Position numbers and translations under genes: made by a program. Positions 46,726 to 56,236 of a stretch of 64,000 nucleotides of DNA are shown here, one piece after another (position 1 is the first letter of the stretch; every line of letters begins with the position of its first letter). Source of the DNA: Simiduia agarivorans SA1 = DSM 21679. Lineage in GTDB: Bacteria > Pseudomonadota > Gammaproteobacteria > Pseudomonadales > Cellvibrionaceae. Under the pieces are notes generated by a model that worked only from the letters and a program-made list of their open reading frames with translations, searched no databases and was not told the DNA's origin. The stretch spans positions 3,766,270-3,830,269 of the forward strand of contig NC_018868.3 in the NCBI RefSeq assembly GCF_000305785.2, read 5' to 3'.

Positions 46726-47751
46726 TCACAGACCTCCGGATTTCGGCTGCCGGGCGTCGTATTCATCGTAGGCTTCGACGATGCGCTGCACCAAGGGGTG
46801 GCGCACCACGTCCTTGGGTTGGAAGTAGGTAAAGCTGATGCCCGCGACCTTGTCCAGCACTTCCATGACGTGCTTCAGGCCGGAATGCTGGCCGCGCGGC
46901 AGATCGATCTGGGAGGGGTCGCCGGTGATCACCGCGGTGGAGCCAAAGCCGATCCGGGTCAGGAACATTTTCATCTGTTCGCGGGTGGTGTTCTGTGCTT
47001 CGTCGAGAATCACGTAGGCATTGTTGAGGGTACGCCCGCGCATGTAGGCCAGGGGCGCCACTTCGATCACGTTGCGCTCTATCAGTTTGCCAACGGTATC
47101 AAAGCCGAGCATTTCCCACAGTGCGTCATAGAGTGGGCGCAAGTAGGGGTCGACTTTCTGGGATAAATCGCCGGGCAGGAAGCCGAGCTTTTCACCGGCT
47201 TCCACCGCCGGGCGCACCAGCAGGATGCGTTCGATCTCGTCTTTCAGCAGCGCTTCCACCGCGCAGGCCACGGCCAGATAGGTTTTGCCGGTACCGGCCG
47301 GCCCGATGCCGAAATTGATGTCGTTGCTCTGTACCGCCTTCACATAACGCTGTTGGTTGGCGCCACGTGGGCGCACGGTGCACTTGGCGGTGCGGATCAG
47401 GGTAATGTCATCCAGGGACTGCTTGCTGACCATGGCCGATTCCACGTCCGACTGTTGCAGGGCCAGGTGGACCTGGTCGGCGGTGAGCTCGGGCTCTGTG
47501 GCCAGTCCCGCGTAGAGTGACTGCAGTATCTGTGCGGCAGCGCCGGCGGTCCGGGCATCGCCGGACAAGGCAAACTCGGCGCCCCGGTTGTGAATAGTCA
47601 CGTTCAGGCGTTTTTCGATTTGCTTTAGGTGCGCATTGAGCGGGCCGCAAAGGGCGGCAAGGCGCTGGGCATCATGGGGTTCGAGGGTAAAGCTGTGACT
47701 GACGGCGTCGGCGGCGGGTGCAGCGGTGGCTGCGGTAATGTTACTGTTCAA
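46726..47751 (-). CDS. ybeZ: PhoH-family ATPase (YbeZ)
   Basis: A 341-residue protein with the Walker [20 protein letters not shown] and Walker [13 protein letters not shown], and the signature [24 protein letters not shown]. An N-terminal KH-like or RNA-binding region (about 100 residues) precedes the P-loop domain. It probably works with YbeY in RNA processing. Homologues have helicase or RNA-binding activity, but the reaction is not settled. It lies upstream of ybeY on the same strand and follows miaB, the conserved order. Confidence 0.95.
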   Translation of the reverse strand: MNSNITAATAAPAADAVSHSFTLEPHDAQRLAALCGPLNAHLKQIEKRLNVTIHNRGAEFALSGDARTAGAAAQILQSLYAGLATEPELTADQVHLALQQSDVESAMVSKQSLDDITLIRTAKCTVRPRGANQQRYVKAVQSNDINFGIGPAGTGKTYLAVACAVEALLKDEIERILLVRPAVEAGEKLGFLPGDLSQKVDPYLRPLYDALWEMLGFDTVGKLIERNVIEVAPLAYMRGRTLNNAYVILDEAQNTTREQMKMFLTRIGFGSTAVITGDPSQIDLPRGQHSGLKHVMEVLDKVAGISFTYFQPKDVVRHPLVQRIVEAYDEYDARQPKSGGL

Positions 47752-47854
47752 ATGGCGTACTGTCCTTTGTGGTCGGTGTCAGTTTCAGGTTACCCCAAGC
47801 GGGGGGCGCGTTAAACGCTGTGCTTTGTCTATTTGTTTCTATAAAAAGGCAGGC

Positions 47855-49225
47855 TTATGCCCAGTCTGCATCCAGCTCGGAGCACAACAAGGTGCCGCGC
47901 AGGGAGTTGGGCAGGGCCTCTTCAATCAAGACGTCGGCAAACTTGCCGATCAGCGCGGGCTGATCACAGCGGAAGTTCACCACCCGGTTGTTTTCGGTAC
48001 GGCCGGACAGTTGACCCGGATCCTTCTTGGATACGCCCGTGACCAGCACGCGCTCGGTATTGCCCACCATGGCGCGGGCAATCAGTTGTGCCTGGTTGTT
48101 GATGCGTGCCTGCAGGCGTGCCAGCCGCTCTTTTTTCACCGATTCCGGCGTGTCATCGGATAGGTCGGCGGCGGGTGTGCCCGGCCGGCGGCTGTAGATA
48201 AAGCTGAAGGAAATATCAAAGTTCATGTCTTCAATCAGCTTCATCGTGGCCTCAAAATCGGCCTCGGTTTCGCCCGGGAAACCCACAATGAAATCGGAAG
48301 AGAAGCAGATATCGGGCCGCAGCTTCTTGATCCGGCGCAGCTTGGATTTGTATTCCAGTGCCGTGTGGCCCCGCTTCATGGCCGCCAGAATGCGGTCAGA
48401 ACCCGACTGCACGGGCAGATGCAGGTGGCTGACCAGCTCGGGCACCCGGCCATAGACCTCGATCAACGAGTCGGAAAACTCCACCGGGTGGCTGGTGGTA
48501 AAGCGGATGCGGTCGATGCCATCGATGGCCGCCACATAGGTAATCAGTTCCGCCAGATCGGCCACACCGCCCTCGGCGGTCTCGCCCCGGTAGGCGTTCA
48601 CGTTCTGGCCCAGCAGGTTGATTTCGCGTACCCCTTGGGCGGCCAGATGTGCCACCTCAGTGAGCACATCGGCCAGCGGGCGGGAGACTTCTTCGCCGCG
48701 GGTGTAGGGCACGACACAAAAGGTGCAGTATTTGGAGCAACCTTCCATGATGGAGACGAAGGCTGTGGCACCGTCGGCCTCAGGCTGGGGCAGACGGTCG
48801 AATTTTTCAATTTCAGGAAAGCTTACATCCACCACCACTACACCGGATTCCTTTTTGGTTTCCAGCATGTCGGGCAGGCGGTGCAGGGTCTGCGGGCCGA
48901 AGATCAGGTCCACGAATGGCGCGCGTTCACTGATCGCTTCGCCTTCCTGACTGGCAACGCAGCCGCCCACGCCAATGACCACATTGGGGTTGGCTTCTTT
49001 CAGGTGTTTCCAGCGCCCCAGCTGGTGGAACAGCTTTTCCTGGGCTTTTTCCCGGATTGAGCAGGTATTAATCAGCAATACGTCGGCTTCTTCCGGGTTG
49101 TCGGTGGCCACCATCTTGTGGGAGTCCCCCAGCAGGTCGCGCATGCGGGCGGAGTCGTATTCGTTCATCTGGCAGCCGTGCGTCTTGATGTACAGCTTTT
49201 TGACGGGGGTTTCGGCAGAGGACAT
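47855..49225 (-). CDS. miaB: tRNA-2-methylthio-N6-dimethylallyladenosine synthase MiaB
   Basis: A 456-residue radical SAM methylthiotransferase. The N-terminal UPF0004 domain has three Cys ([44 protein letters not shown]). The radical SAM site is [17 protein letters not shown], and the C-terminal TRAM domain ends [12 protein letters not shown]. It methylthiolates A37 in tRNAs that read codons starting with U. A -10-like TATAAT element (minus strand, 49268-49273) lies upstream. It leads the miaB-ybeZ-ybeY-corC-lnt group. Confidence 0.98.
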   Translation of the reverse strand: MSSAETPVKKLYIKTHGCQMNEYDSARMRDLLGDSHKMVATDNPEEADVLLINTCSIREKAQEKLFHQLGRWKHLKEANPNVVIGVGGCVASQEGEAISERAPFVDLIFGPQTLHRLPDMLETKKESGVVVVDVSFPEIEKFDRLPQPEADGATAFVSIMEGCSKYCTFCVVPYTRGEEVSRPLADVLTEVAHLAAQGVREINLLGQNVNAYRGETAEGGVADLAELITYVAAIDGIDRIRFTTSHPVEFSDSLIEVYGRVPELVSHLHLPVQSGSDRILAAMKRGHTALEYKSKLRRIKKLRPDICFSSDFIVGFPGETEADFEATMKLIEDMNFDISFSFIYSRRPGTPAADLSDDTPESVKKERLARLQARINNQAQLIARAMVGNTERVLVTGVSKKDPGQLSGRTENNRVVNFRCDQPALIGKFADVLIEEALPNSLRGTLLCSELDADWA

Positions 49226-49386
49226 GTGAACGAACCTGTGTGATTTTTGATCAGAAAATGGCCGCGCATTATAGCGATATGGTGGGAGCTTGCACAGGCC
49301 ATCCCCTTGGCAGGGGGTGTGGTTATGGTATCCTTGCGCGCCCTTGGGGGCTGTGAGTCTGCCCCGTCATAACCGTGTGTACTGCT

Positions 49387-49728
49387 ATGTCTGCTAATCC
49401 AACTTACAAAGTCATCTTTTACAACCAGAATCAGGTGTACGAGATCTTTTGTCGCGCTATCTATCAGAGCGAGATGTACGGCTTTATCGAGGTGGAAGAG
49501 TTTGTCTTTGGCGAGCGCTCGGCCATGATCGTGGATCCGGGTGAGGAAAAGCTGAAAGGCGAGTTTGCCAAGGTAAAACGTTCCTATATCCCCATGCACT
49601 CGATTATCCGCATTGATGAAGTCGAAAAGGAAGGTGCCGCCAAGGTGGTTGAATTGAAAAGTGGCGAGAAAGTCACCCAGTTTCCGCTGGGGGGACCACT
49701 GCACCGGCCTTCGGGTGAGCCTTCCTGA
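49387..49728 (+). CDS. DUF1820 family protein
   Basis: A 113-residue protein of a short conserved family common in marine and pseudomonad gammaproteobacteria. It starts MSANPTYKVIFYNQNQVYEI, continues with IYQSEMYGFIEVEEFVFGER, and has KVKRSYIPMHSIIRIDEVEKEG, which matches the core of the family. It is cytoplasmic, of unknown function, and is often found beside miaB, as here (divergent). The start at 49387 replaces an in-frame one at 49375. Confidence 0.88.
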   Translation: MSANPTYKVIFYNQNQVYEIFCRAIYQSEMYGFIEVEEFVFGERSAMIVDPGEEKLKGEFAKVKRSYIPMHSIIRIDEVEKEGAAKVVELKSGEKVTQFPLGGPLHRPSGEPS

Positions 49729-49844
49729 GGTTGACCGGAATATGATACCTGGTCATAAAAACAGGCGATAAACCTTGTGCGCCACTTTACAGCGGGGGAA
49801 AAATGCCCCCACAATGCCCTTCCTTTAGCTACCTAACCGGTTTG

Positions 49845-50456
49845 ATGGACACCCATTTACTGGCGTTATTCGTCCCGACCTTTTTTCTGATTTCCATCTC
49901 CCCTGGCATGTGTATGACCCTGGCATTGACCTTGGGCATGGCCGTGGGTGTACGCCGCAGCCTGTGGATGATGGCGGGCGAGCTCACGGGTGTAGCTCTG
50001 GTGGCCGCTGCGGCGGCACTGGGCGTGGCCGCGTTGATGGCGAATTATCCCGATCTGTTCCTGGTCATGCGCTGGGTGGGTGCCGCCTACCTGCTCTGGC
50101 TGGGCTGGAAACTCTGGCGCGCGCCGCCCCCGGATCTCAACCAGGTTGGCCTGGCGCCACAAACCCGCACCGCATTGGCGCTGCAGGGGTTCAACACCGC
50201 GGTCAGTAACCCCAAGGGCTGGGCCTTTATGGTGTCCTTGCTGCCGCAGTTTATTCACCCTGATTTGGCTTTGGCGCCGCAATTGCTAGCCTTGATTGCA
50301 ATTATTGTGGTGATAGAGTTCTGTTCTCTGTTGATTTATGCCAGTGGCGGACACCATCTGCGGCGTTTTCTTGCCCGCGCCGGTGGTGCCGACTGGCTGA
50401 ACCGCATCGCCGGCTCCTTAATGGTAGCGGTGGGTGTATGGTTGGCGCTTGGATAA
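49845..50456 (+). CDS. LysE/RhtB-family amino-acid exporter
   Basis: A 203-residue membrane protein of normal RhtB length with about six helices. The family opening is FVPTFFLISISPGMCMTLAL. The conserved block GWKLWRAPP, the segment FNTAVSNPKGWAFMVSLLPQF and the ending LNRIAGSLMVAVGVWLALG all agree. It should export an amino acid or a related metabolite. The start at 49845 follows the internal family N-terminus; a longer frame from 49803 adds 14 unlikely residues. The MscS-type channel gene starts 10 bases after its stop. Confidence 0.92.
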   Translation: MDTHLLALFVPTFFLISISPGMCMTLALTLGMAVGVRRSLWMMAGELTGVALVAAAAALGVAALMANYPDLFLVMRWVGAAYLLWLGWKLWRAPPPDLNQVGLAPQTRTALALQGFNTAVSNPKGWAFMVSLLPQFIHPDLALAPQLLALIAIIVVIEFCSLLIYASGGHHLRRFLARAGGADWLNRIAGSLMVAVGVWLALG

Positions 50457-50466
50457 GGATGAGCCC

Positions 50467-51201
50467 ATGTTAATGACGCTGGTGCTGCTTGCACTGTGTA
50501 CTGCCGTGTTTGTCTTGGTGCGTTATCTCACCGAAGCGGGCATCCGCAAGCTGGGCACCAAAAACCAGGTGTCTGAATTTGGTCTGGCGTTTGTGCTGCG
50601 CGCCACTAACACGGTGTTGTTCATCGTATATGGCCTGGTGATTCTGGGCCTGCTGGGTCTGGATCTCAGCGACGTGGAAGTCCTGTTGAGTTCGATTTTT
50701 GCCGTCGCCGGTGTGGCGTTTTTTGCGCAATGGTCAATTCTCAGCAACATTACCGCCAGTGCCATTATATTTTTCAGCTTCCCCTATCGGGTTGGTGACT
50801 GGATTCAGGTGGTGGAAAAGGATGTGGATATTCAGGGTACCGTTGAGGATATTTCCCTGTTTCATGTACTGATCCGCAACAACCGCGGCGAGCTGGTGAC
50901 CTACCCGAACAGCCTGATTTTGCAAAAGCCCGTATTGCGGATGACCAGCAAGCCCACCATGCAACTACCGGAAAACCTGGTGGATGATCTGGTGCCTTTT
51001 GGTGTGGGTGAGTTAATCCTGGTCAGGGACAGTCAGGGTGAATTACAGGGACATATCGCCCATAAGAATCCGCAGCGCCTGTTACTGACGCTGTTGGACG
51101 GTAGCCAATGCGCCATTCCGGCAGCTCGGCTCGGGCAATGTTTGCTGATGCGGTCGGCCGGAGCCGATGCATCGCCCCAGCAGGAAAAGCTGGATTGGTA
51201 A
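50467..51201 (+). CDS. MscS-family mechanosensitive channel (short form)
   Basis: A 244-residue protein. About three membrane helices precede the MscS pore-lining and beta domain: VAGVAFFAQWSILSNITASA is the TM3-like pore helix, then FFSFPYRVGDWIQVV and the beta-domain segment GTVEDISLFHVLIRNNRGEL. It is short for the family, with a reduced C-terminal domain, as in MscS-like proteins of the smallest class. Such channels release solutes in hypo-osmotic shock. It sits next to two cation antiporter genes, which suits a role in salt and turgor balance. Confidence 0.9.
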   Translation: MLMTLVLLALCTAVFVLVRYLTEAGIRKLGTKNQVSEFGLAFVLRATNTVLFIVYGLVILGLLGLDLSDVEVLLSSIFAVAGVAFFAQWSILSNITASAIIFFSFPYRVGDWIQVVEKDVDIQGTVEDISLFHVLIRNNRGELVTYPNSLILQKPVLRMTSKPTMQLPENLVDDLVPFGVGELILVRDSQGELQGHIAHKNPQRLLLTLLDGSQCAIPAARLGQCLLMRSAGADASPQQEKLDW

Positions 51202-51235
51202 GGGTGCGCAAGGTGCGGCCCGATGAGGACTATTT

Positions 51236-53176
51236 ATGATTGATCCGATGGCGTTGTTGGTGGGGGTGGGATTGGCCTCCATCGGCTGTCAGTATCTGGC
51301 CTACAAAGTCAAAGTGCCCGCCATTCTGCCTTTGTTGGTGACCGGTATCCTGCTGGGACCGACATTCGGTGTGCTGGACCCGGATGCACTGTTTGGCGAA
51401 CTGTTGTTTCCACTGGTCAGTCTCTCGGTTGCGATCATTCTGTTTGAAGGCGCATTGACGCTCAAGTTTGATGATCTCGCCGGTCACGGTTCCATGGTGC
51501 GCAACCTGTGTACCGTGGGCGCCATGGTGACCTGGGCAGTGGCGACACCAGTGGCCCACTATGCGCTTGGCATGTCCTGGCAGATGGCGTTTTTGTTTGG
51601 GGCCATTGTGACGGTGACCGGTCCGACGGTGATTGTGCCCATGCTCCGCTCGGTGCGCCCGAGCACTAAAATTTCCAATATCCTGCGTTGGGAAGGTATT
51701 GTCATTGATCCAATCGGCGCCTTGCTCGCCGTACTGGTTTACGAATACGTGATTTCTGCGCAGGACGCCTGGACACATACCTTCATGACCTTTGGTCTGG
51801 TACTGCTGGTGGGTTTTGGCCTGGGTGCGCTCATGGGCTATGGCCTGGGCTATATGTTGCGCAAAAACTGGATTCCCCATTACCTGCAGAACACGGCCGT
51901 GCTCACACTCATGTTGGGTGCGTTTGCCGGCTCCAATATGATTGCCCATGAATCCGGTCTGCTGACGGTAACCGTCATGGGCATGTGGTTGGCCAACATG
52001 AAAAACGTGGATGTGGATGACATTCTCGAGTTCAAGGAAACCCTGTCGGTCCTGCTGATTTCTGCACTGTTCATTTTGTTGGCTGCGCGCATGGATTTCG
52101 GGTCCATTTTGCAGGTGGGCTGGGGTGCTGTGTTGGTGTTGTTTGCCATTATTTTTATTGCCCGGCCCATTTCGGTACTGGTCTCCTCGGTGGGCACTGG
52201 CTTGAACTGGCGTGAATTGGCCTTGCTCAGTTGGATTGCGCCCCGAGGCATTGTTGCAGCGGCGGTGTCTGCTCTGTTTGCGCTCAAGCTTGAAGAGCTG
52301 GGGTATGCCGAAGCCGATCTGCTGGTGCCGATGGTGTTTCTGGTGATTATTACCACCGTTGTGCTGCAGAGTCTGACCTCGGTACATGTGGCCAATTTGC
52401 TGGGCGTCCGGGCACCGGCACCGAACGGTTTTCTGATTTTTGGCGCATCTAAATTTGCCCGGATCTTCGCCCAGGAGTTAATCAATAAAGATATTCCTGT
52501 CCGCATTGCCGACACCAACTGGGATGCGATCCGGCAGGCGCGTATGGATAACGTGCCCACTTATTATGGCAACCCGATATCCGAACACGCACGCCGTACC
52601 ATGGATTTATCCGCTATCGGCCAGGTCTTGGTGATGTCCCCTTATCGCCAGCTCAATCCGCTGGTGACGTATCATTTCGAACATGCCATGGGCAAGGGCT
52701 CTGTATTGGGACTTTCCGGTAACGAGCAGGAAAGCCGCGCCAGCCACCAGGTGAGCGAGGCCTACGCCAAGAAGCTTGGGCTTTTTTCCGAGACTGCCAC
52801 CTACGGGCGCCTGGCCAGTCTGGTCGCCAAAGGCGCCACCATTAAAACCACGCGCCTGACCGAGTCCTTTGGTCTGGAAAAATACGAGCAAACTTACGGT
52901 GATCGGGCGTTGCCCCTGTGTGCGATTGATCCCAACGGCAAGTTGTTCGTATACACCATTTCGCACGAGTTCAAGCCCAAGGCGGATTGGCAGCTGGTGG
53001 CACTGATCACCCCGGAGACCCCGGAAGAAAAAGCCGCACGTGAAGCGCGCGAAGAGGCTGAGCGATTACAGAAAGAGGCCGATGAGCGCGCGTTGCAGGA
53101 GGCGCGAGCGCGTGAAGCCGAGCGCGAAAAAGAGCGCGACCATGGCGACGGACCCGCAGCGCCAACAGAGGCCTGA
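51236..53176 (+). CDS. CPA-type sodium(potassium)/proton antiporter with RCK-like domain and charged C-terminal helix
   Basis: A 646-residue protein. The first 400 residues form a 12-13-helix antiporter with TGPTVIVPMLRSVRP and RWEGIVIDPIGALLA, typical of CPA1/NhaP exchangers, and WIAPRGIVAAAVSALFALKL in helix 10. Next comes a Rossmann RCK/TrkA-N-like domain (FLIFGASKFARIFAQELINK through RIADTNWDAI) and a TrkA-C-like part. The last 50 residues are a highly charged helix (EEKAAREAREEAERLQKEAD). The RCK domain should sense nucleotides. It lies after the MscS-type channel and before nhaA. Confidence 0.93.
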   Translation: MIDPMALLVGVGLASIGCQYLAYKVKVPAILPLLVTGILLGPTFGVLDPDALFGELLFPLVSLSVAIILFEGALTLKFDDLAGHGSMVRNLCTVGAMVTWAVATPVAHYALGMSWQMAFLFGAIVTVTGPTVIVPMLRSVRPSTKISNILRWEGIVIDPIGALLAVLVYEYVISAQDAWTHTFMTFGLVLLVGFGLGALMGYGLGYMLRKNWIPHYLQNTAVLTLMLGAFAGSNMIAHESGLLTVTVMGMWLANMKNVDVDDILEFKETLSVLLISALFILLAARMDFGSILQVGWGAVLVLFAIIFIARPISVLVSSVGTGLNWRELALLSWIAPRGIVAAAVSALFALKLEELGYAEADLLVPMVFLVIITTVVLQSLTSVHVANLLGVRAPAPNGFLIFGASKFARIFAQELINKDIPVRIADTNWDAIRQARMDNVPTYYGNPISEHARRTMDLSAIGQVLVMSPYRQLNPLVTYHFEHAMGKGSVLGLSGNEQESRASHQVSEAYAKKLGLFSETATYGRLASLVAKGATIKTTRLTESFGLEKYEQTYGDRALPLCAIDPNGKLFVYTISHEFKPKADWQLVALITPETPEEKAAREAREEAERLQKEADERALQEARAREAEREKERDHGDGPAAPTEA

Positions 53177-53186
53177 CCGATCGGGA

Positions 53187-53214
53187 TTGACTGTTTATGA
53201 TTTGCCCCTATGGT
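53187..53214 (+). promoter_or_regulatory. Possible sigma-70 promoter for nhaA
   Basis: TTGACT (53187-53192) and TATGGT (53209-53214) are separated by 16 bases. Five of six bases match at -35 and four of six at -10. It lies 76 bases before the nhaA ATG and downstream of the antiporter stop. Confidence 0.4.
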
Positions 53215-53231
53215 ATCGTAAGTTTTAGGAA

Positions 53232-53249
53232 CCCGGGGCCGGGATTTTT
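53232..53249 (+). terminator. Short GC hairpin with T-run before nhaA
   Basis: CCCG-GGGC-CGGG is followed by A and five T residues. It may end the upstream antiporter transcript or act as an attenuator in the nhaA leader. The stem is only 4-5 bases, so this is uncertain. Confidence 0.35.
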
Positions 53250-53289
53250 GTCTCATCCCCACACTGAATTAACCTGATCAGGAGTGACT

Positions 53290-54618
53290 ATGTCGCCCGC
53301 AATCACCCTTGCATTCCAGCGATTCATGCAAAAAGACACGTCCGCCGGTATTGTGCTGATAGTGGTAACGCTCATTGCATTGACCATGAAAAATACCGCG
53401 CTGTCGTTTGTTTACGATGGTTTTTTGCACACGCCGGTAGTGGTTCAGTTTGGTGCATTGGAAATTGCCAAACCGTTGTTGTTGTGGATTAACGACGGTC
53501 TGATGGCCGTGTTCTTTCTGTTGATCGGGTTGGAGGTGAAGCGTGAGCTTCTGGAAGGCAACCTGAGCTCGGTATCGCAGATGGCGCTGCCCGGCATGGC
53601 GGCCATTGGTGGCATGTTGTTTCCGGCGCTGGTGTATGCGTTCATCAACTGGGGTGATGAAGTGGCCATGCGCGGCTGGGCAATTCCCACCGCGACCGAC
53701 ATTGCTTTCGCGCTCGGTATTCTGAGTCTGATGGGAAACCGTGTACCGCTCGCCCTGAAAGTATTTCTGATGGCGCTTGCCATCATCGATGACCTGGGCG
53801 CAATTATCATCATCGCATTGTTTTACACCGTTGAGCTGTCGACCTTGTCTATCTGGGTGGCCAGTCTCAGTCTCGCCGTGTTGTTTGCGATGAATCGCCT
53901 GGGCGTGTTCCGCCGCGGCGCCTATGTGATAGTCGGTGTTGTGTTGTGGGTCAGTGTATTGAAATCTGGCGTTCACGCGACACTGGCGGGCGTCGCCCTG
54001 GCATTTATGATTCCACTGCGTGCAACCAATGACAAAGGCGAAATTTTTTCGCCTTCCAAGCGCATGGAGCATGACCTGCACTACTGGGTGAGTTTTTTCA
54101 TTTTGCCGCTGTTCGCATTCTGTAATGCGGGTATCGATTTCCGCACCATTTCCGTTGATGAATTGTGGGTAGGCGCTCCGCTCGGAATTATCCTCGGCTT
54201 GTTTATTGGTAAGCAGCTGGGCGTATTCGGCATGAGCTGGTTGGCTATCAAGGCGGGTTGGGCGTCCATGCCCAAAGGCGCCTCCTGGACCTCGCTCTAT
54301 GGCGTCTCGCTACTTACCGGTATTGGTTTTACCATGAGCCTGTTCGTGGATTCGCTGGCGTTTGAAGACGAGGCACTTTACAAGGGCGCAGATCGGTTGG
54401 CCGTGTTAATCGGTTCGCTGTTATCTGGTGTAATGGGCCTGCTGGTGTTGAAATTTGGTACCAAGCCGTTGGCGGAGGAGGATCAGGTTATTTATCTCTC
54501 CTCTTCCGTGGGCTCGCCCATGGAATCCCTGACCCAATCGGCGGCCTGGTTCAAAGATCATCCGCCCTTGGCGGATGATTCCGGCTCAAACAAATTGCCG
54601 CCGGATACAGAAAAATGA
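53290..54618 (+). CDS. nhaA: Sodium/proton antiporter NhaA
   Basis: A 442-residue inner-membrane antiporter with 12 helices. Hallmarks are LLIGLEVKRELLEGNLSSV, the Asp in PTATDIAFALGILSLMG (equivalent to E. coli Asp133) and the essential Asp pair in LALAIIDDLGAIIIIALFY (E. coli 163/164). It exchanges two protons for one sodium and protects cells at high salt and high pH. It is longer than E. coli NhaA because of a C-terminal tail of about 45 residues (MESLTQSAAWFKDHPPLADD). The ATG at 53290 follows AGGAG. A strong terminator ends the gene. Confidence 0.97.
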   Translation: MSPAITLAFQRFMQKDTSAGIVLIVVTLIALTMKNTALSFVYDGFLHTPVVVQFGALEIAKPLLLWINDGLMAVFFLLIGLEVKRELLEGNLSSVSQMALPGMAAIGGMLFPALVYAFINWGDEVAMRGWAIPTATDIAFALGILSLMGNRVPLALKVFLMALAIIDDLGAIIIIALFYTVELSTLSIWVASLSLAVLFAMNRLGVFRRGAYVIVGVVLWVSVLKSGVHATLAGVALAFMIPLRATNDKGEIFSPSKRMEHDLHYWVSFFILPLFAFCNAGIDFRTISVDELWVGAPLGIILGLFIGKQLGVFGMSWLAIKAGWASMPKGASWTSLYGVSLLTGIGFTMSLFVDSLAFEDEALYKGADRLAVLIGSLLSGVMGLLVLKFGTKPLAEEDQVIYLSSSVGSPMESLTQSAAWFKDHPPLADDSGSNKLPPDTEK

Positions 54619-54624
54619 CGAATG

Positions 54625-54653
54625 AAAAAAAGGCGCATAAAGCGCCTTTTTTT
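54625..54653 (+). terminator. Intrinsic terminator after nhaA
   Basis: AAAAAAAGGCGC pairs with GCGCCTTTTTTT around a 5-base loop. It begins 6 bases after the nhaA stop and can also act on the converging aminotransferase transcript. Confidence 0.93.
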
Positions 54654-54705
54654 ATATTCATATGAGCCCTGAATGCGCAGGGCAGGCTGGATGCAAGCCA
54701 GTGGC

Positions 54706-55986
54706 TTAGCTCAGGTTGGCCAATTGCTGGCGTACGGCAACTAACTTCACGCAGGTGACAAACACATCCATCGCACCCACTACCTCGGCCACGGTGGGCA
54801 CTGACGGCGCGATGCGGATATTGCGGTCCTCAGGGTCCAAGCCATAGGGGAAGGTGGCACCTGCCGGTGTCAGTTTCACGCCCGCTTCTGCGGCCAGTTT
54901 GACTACGGCTTTGGCGCAGCCCGGGCGGGTATCGAAGGAGACAAAGTAGCCGCCAGCTGGCTTTTCCCATTGACCCAGATCGGTGCCGGCAAAGGCCGTG
55001 TCCAGTGCTGACAAGACCGCATCAAAGCGCGGCTGCAGAATTTCGGCGTGTTGCTTCATGTGCTGGAGCAGTGCGTTCAGGTCGGGCAGCAGGCGCATGT
55101 GGCGCAGCTGGTTGACCTTGTCGGGGCCGATGCTTTGCGCGCCCAAGCTTTGTTTGAAGCTTTTCAGATTCGCTTCGCTCATAGCCACAAACGCGACACC
55201 CGCGCCGGCGTGGGTAATTTTGGAGGTGGAGGCAAACTGCACCACGCTGTTTTCCGTGCCCGCCGCGCGCGCCAGGTCCATCAGGTTAGCCAGTGGCAGG
55301 CTATCGCCCAGATCGTGCACAGCGTAGGCGTTGTCCCAGAATACCTTGAAGCCTGGGCTGGCCAGCTTGCCCAGACCGGCAAGGCGGGCCACCACGGCAT
55401 CGCTGTAAATCACACCGGTGGGATTTGAATATTTCGGCACACACCAGATGCCTTTGATGGCCGGGTCGGTTTGCACCAGGGTTTCGACCGCATCCATGTC
55501 CGGGCCGTCAGCCGTCATGGGCACTGTCAGCATATCGATGCCCAGCTGCTCGCACAGGGTGAAGTGGCGGTCATAACCGGGCACAGGGCAGATGAATTTC
55601 ATGGGGCCTTGCCGGCGCCAGGCGCTGTCGGGGCCTTCGAAACCAAAATGCACCGCGTGCAGCAAAGTCTGGAACATCAGCGTCAGGCTGGAATTACCTT
55701 GCGCCAGCACCTCGGTGACCTTGACCCCCAGAATATCGGCGCCCAACTGGCGGGCTTCGGGTAAGCCTTCCAGGCCGCCGTAGTTACGGGTGTCGGTTCC
55801 GTCCTGACTTTTGTAGTTCCCTTTCAGAATGCCGTCCATTGCGTCCGACAAGCTGAGCTGGTCGCTGGAAGGTTTGCCGCGCGTGAGGTCCAGCGAAAGT
55901 TTGCGCGCTACGATGGCGGCGTATTCGGCGCTGAGCTGCTGTTCCCACTGGGTCAATTGGTCTTTGCTGGCGTTGTTCAGGTTCAA
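54706..55986 (-). CDS. Aspartate aminotransferase, subgroup Ic (PF12897 type)
   Basis: A 426-residue fold-type I PLP enzyme that differs from classic AspC. It begins with a helical N-terminus and LDLTRGKPSSDQLSLSDAM. Later come NYGGLEGLPEARQLGADILG, KFICPVPGYDRHFTLCEQLG and GIWCVPKYSNPTGVIYSD. The Schiff-base Lys is in FASTSKITHAGAGVAF, and GATFPYGLDPEDRNIRIAPS is near the end. This matches the group described from Corynebacterium aspartate aminotransferase. The likely reaction is aspartate plus 2-oxoglutarate exchange. It is a single gene, converging with nhaA across a terminator. Confidence 0.9.
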   Translation of the reverse strand: MNLNNASKDQLTQWEQQLSAEYAAIVARKLSLDLTRGKPSSDQLSLSDAMDGILKGNYKSQDGTDTRNYGGLEGLPEARQLGADILGVKVTEVLAQGNSSLTLMFQTLLHAVHFGFEGPDSAWRRQGPMKFICPVPGYDRHFTLCEQLGIDMLTVPMTADGPDMDAVETLVQTDPAIKGIWCVPKYSNPTGVIYSDAVVARLAGLGKLASPGFKVFWDNAYAVHDLGDSLPLANLMDLARAAGTENSVVQFASTSKITHAGAGVAFVAMSEANLKSFKQSLGAQSIGPDKVNQLRHMRLLPDLNALLQHMKQHAEILQPRFDAVLSALDTAFAGTDLGQWEKPAGGYFVSFDTRPGCAKAVVKLAAEAGVKLTPAGATFPYGLDPEDRNIRIAPSVPTVAEVVGAMDVFVTCVKLVAVRQQLANLS

Positions 55987-56236
55987 GATGGGCCTCGATT
56001 TGTAAAAGGACTACAAAAAACGGGCGGCATTATACGCAGCTTCTGTGCAACTTTTAATCGGAATTGTACGTCTGAGCGCAATTTTTTTATATGTGCGCCG
56101 AAAAGACCGGCCTGGCTGCCAATGAGGCGCGTCCGGGCGCCTGAATTGACTTTCTCAGACCCGGTTGACGCGTGAAAAGGTCGATTCAGGCGGTTGAATT
56201 TGGCAGTGCTGGCCAGGTTGCGACTGAAAAAACGTC

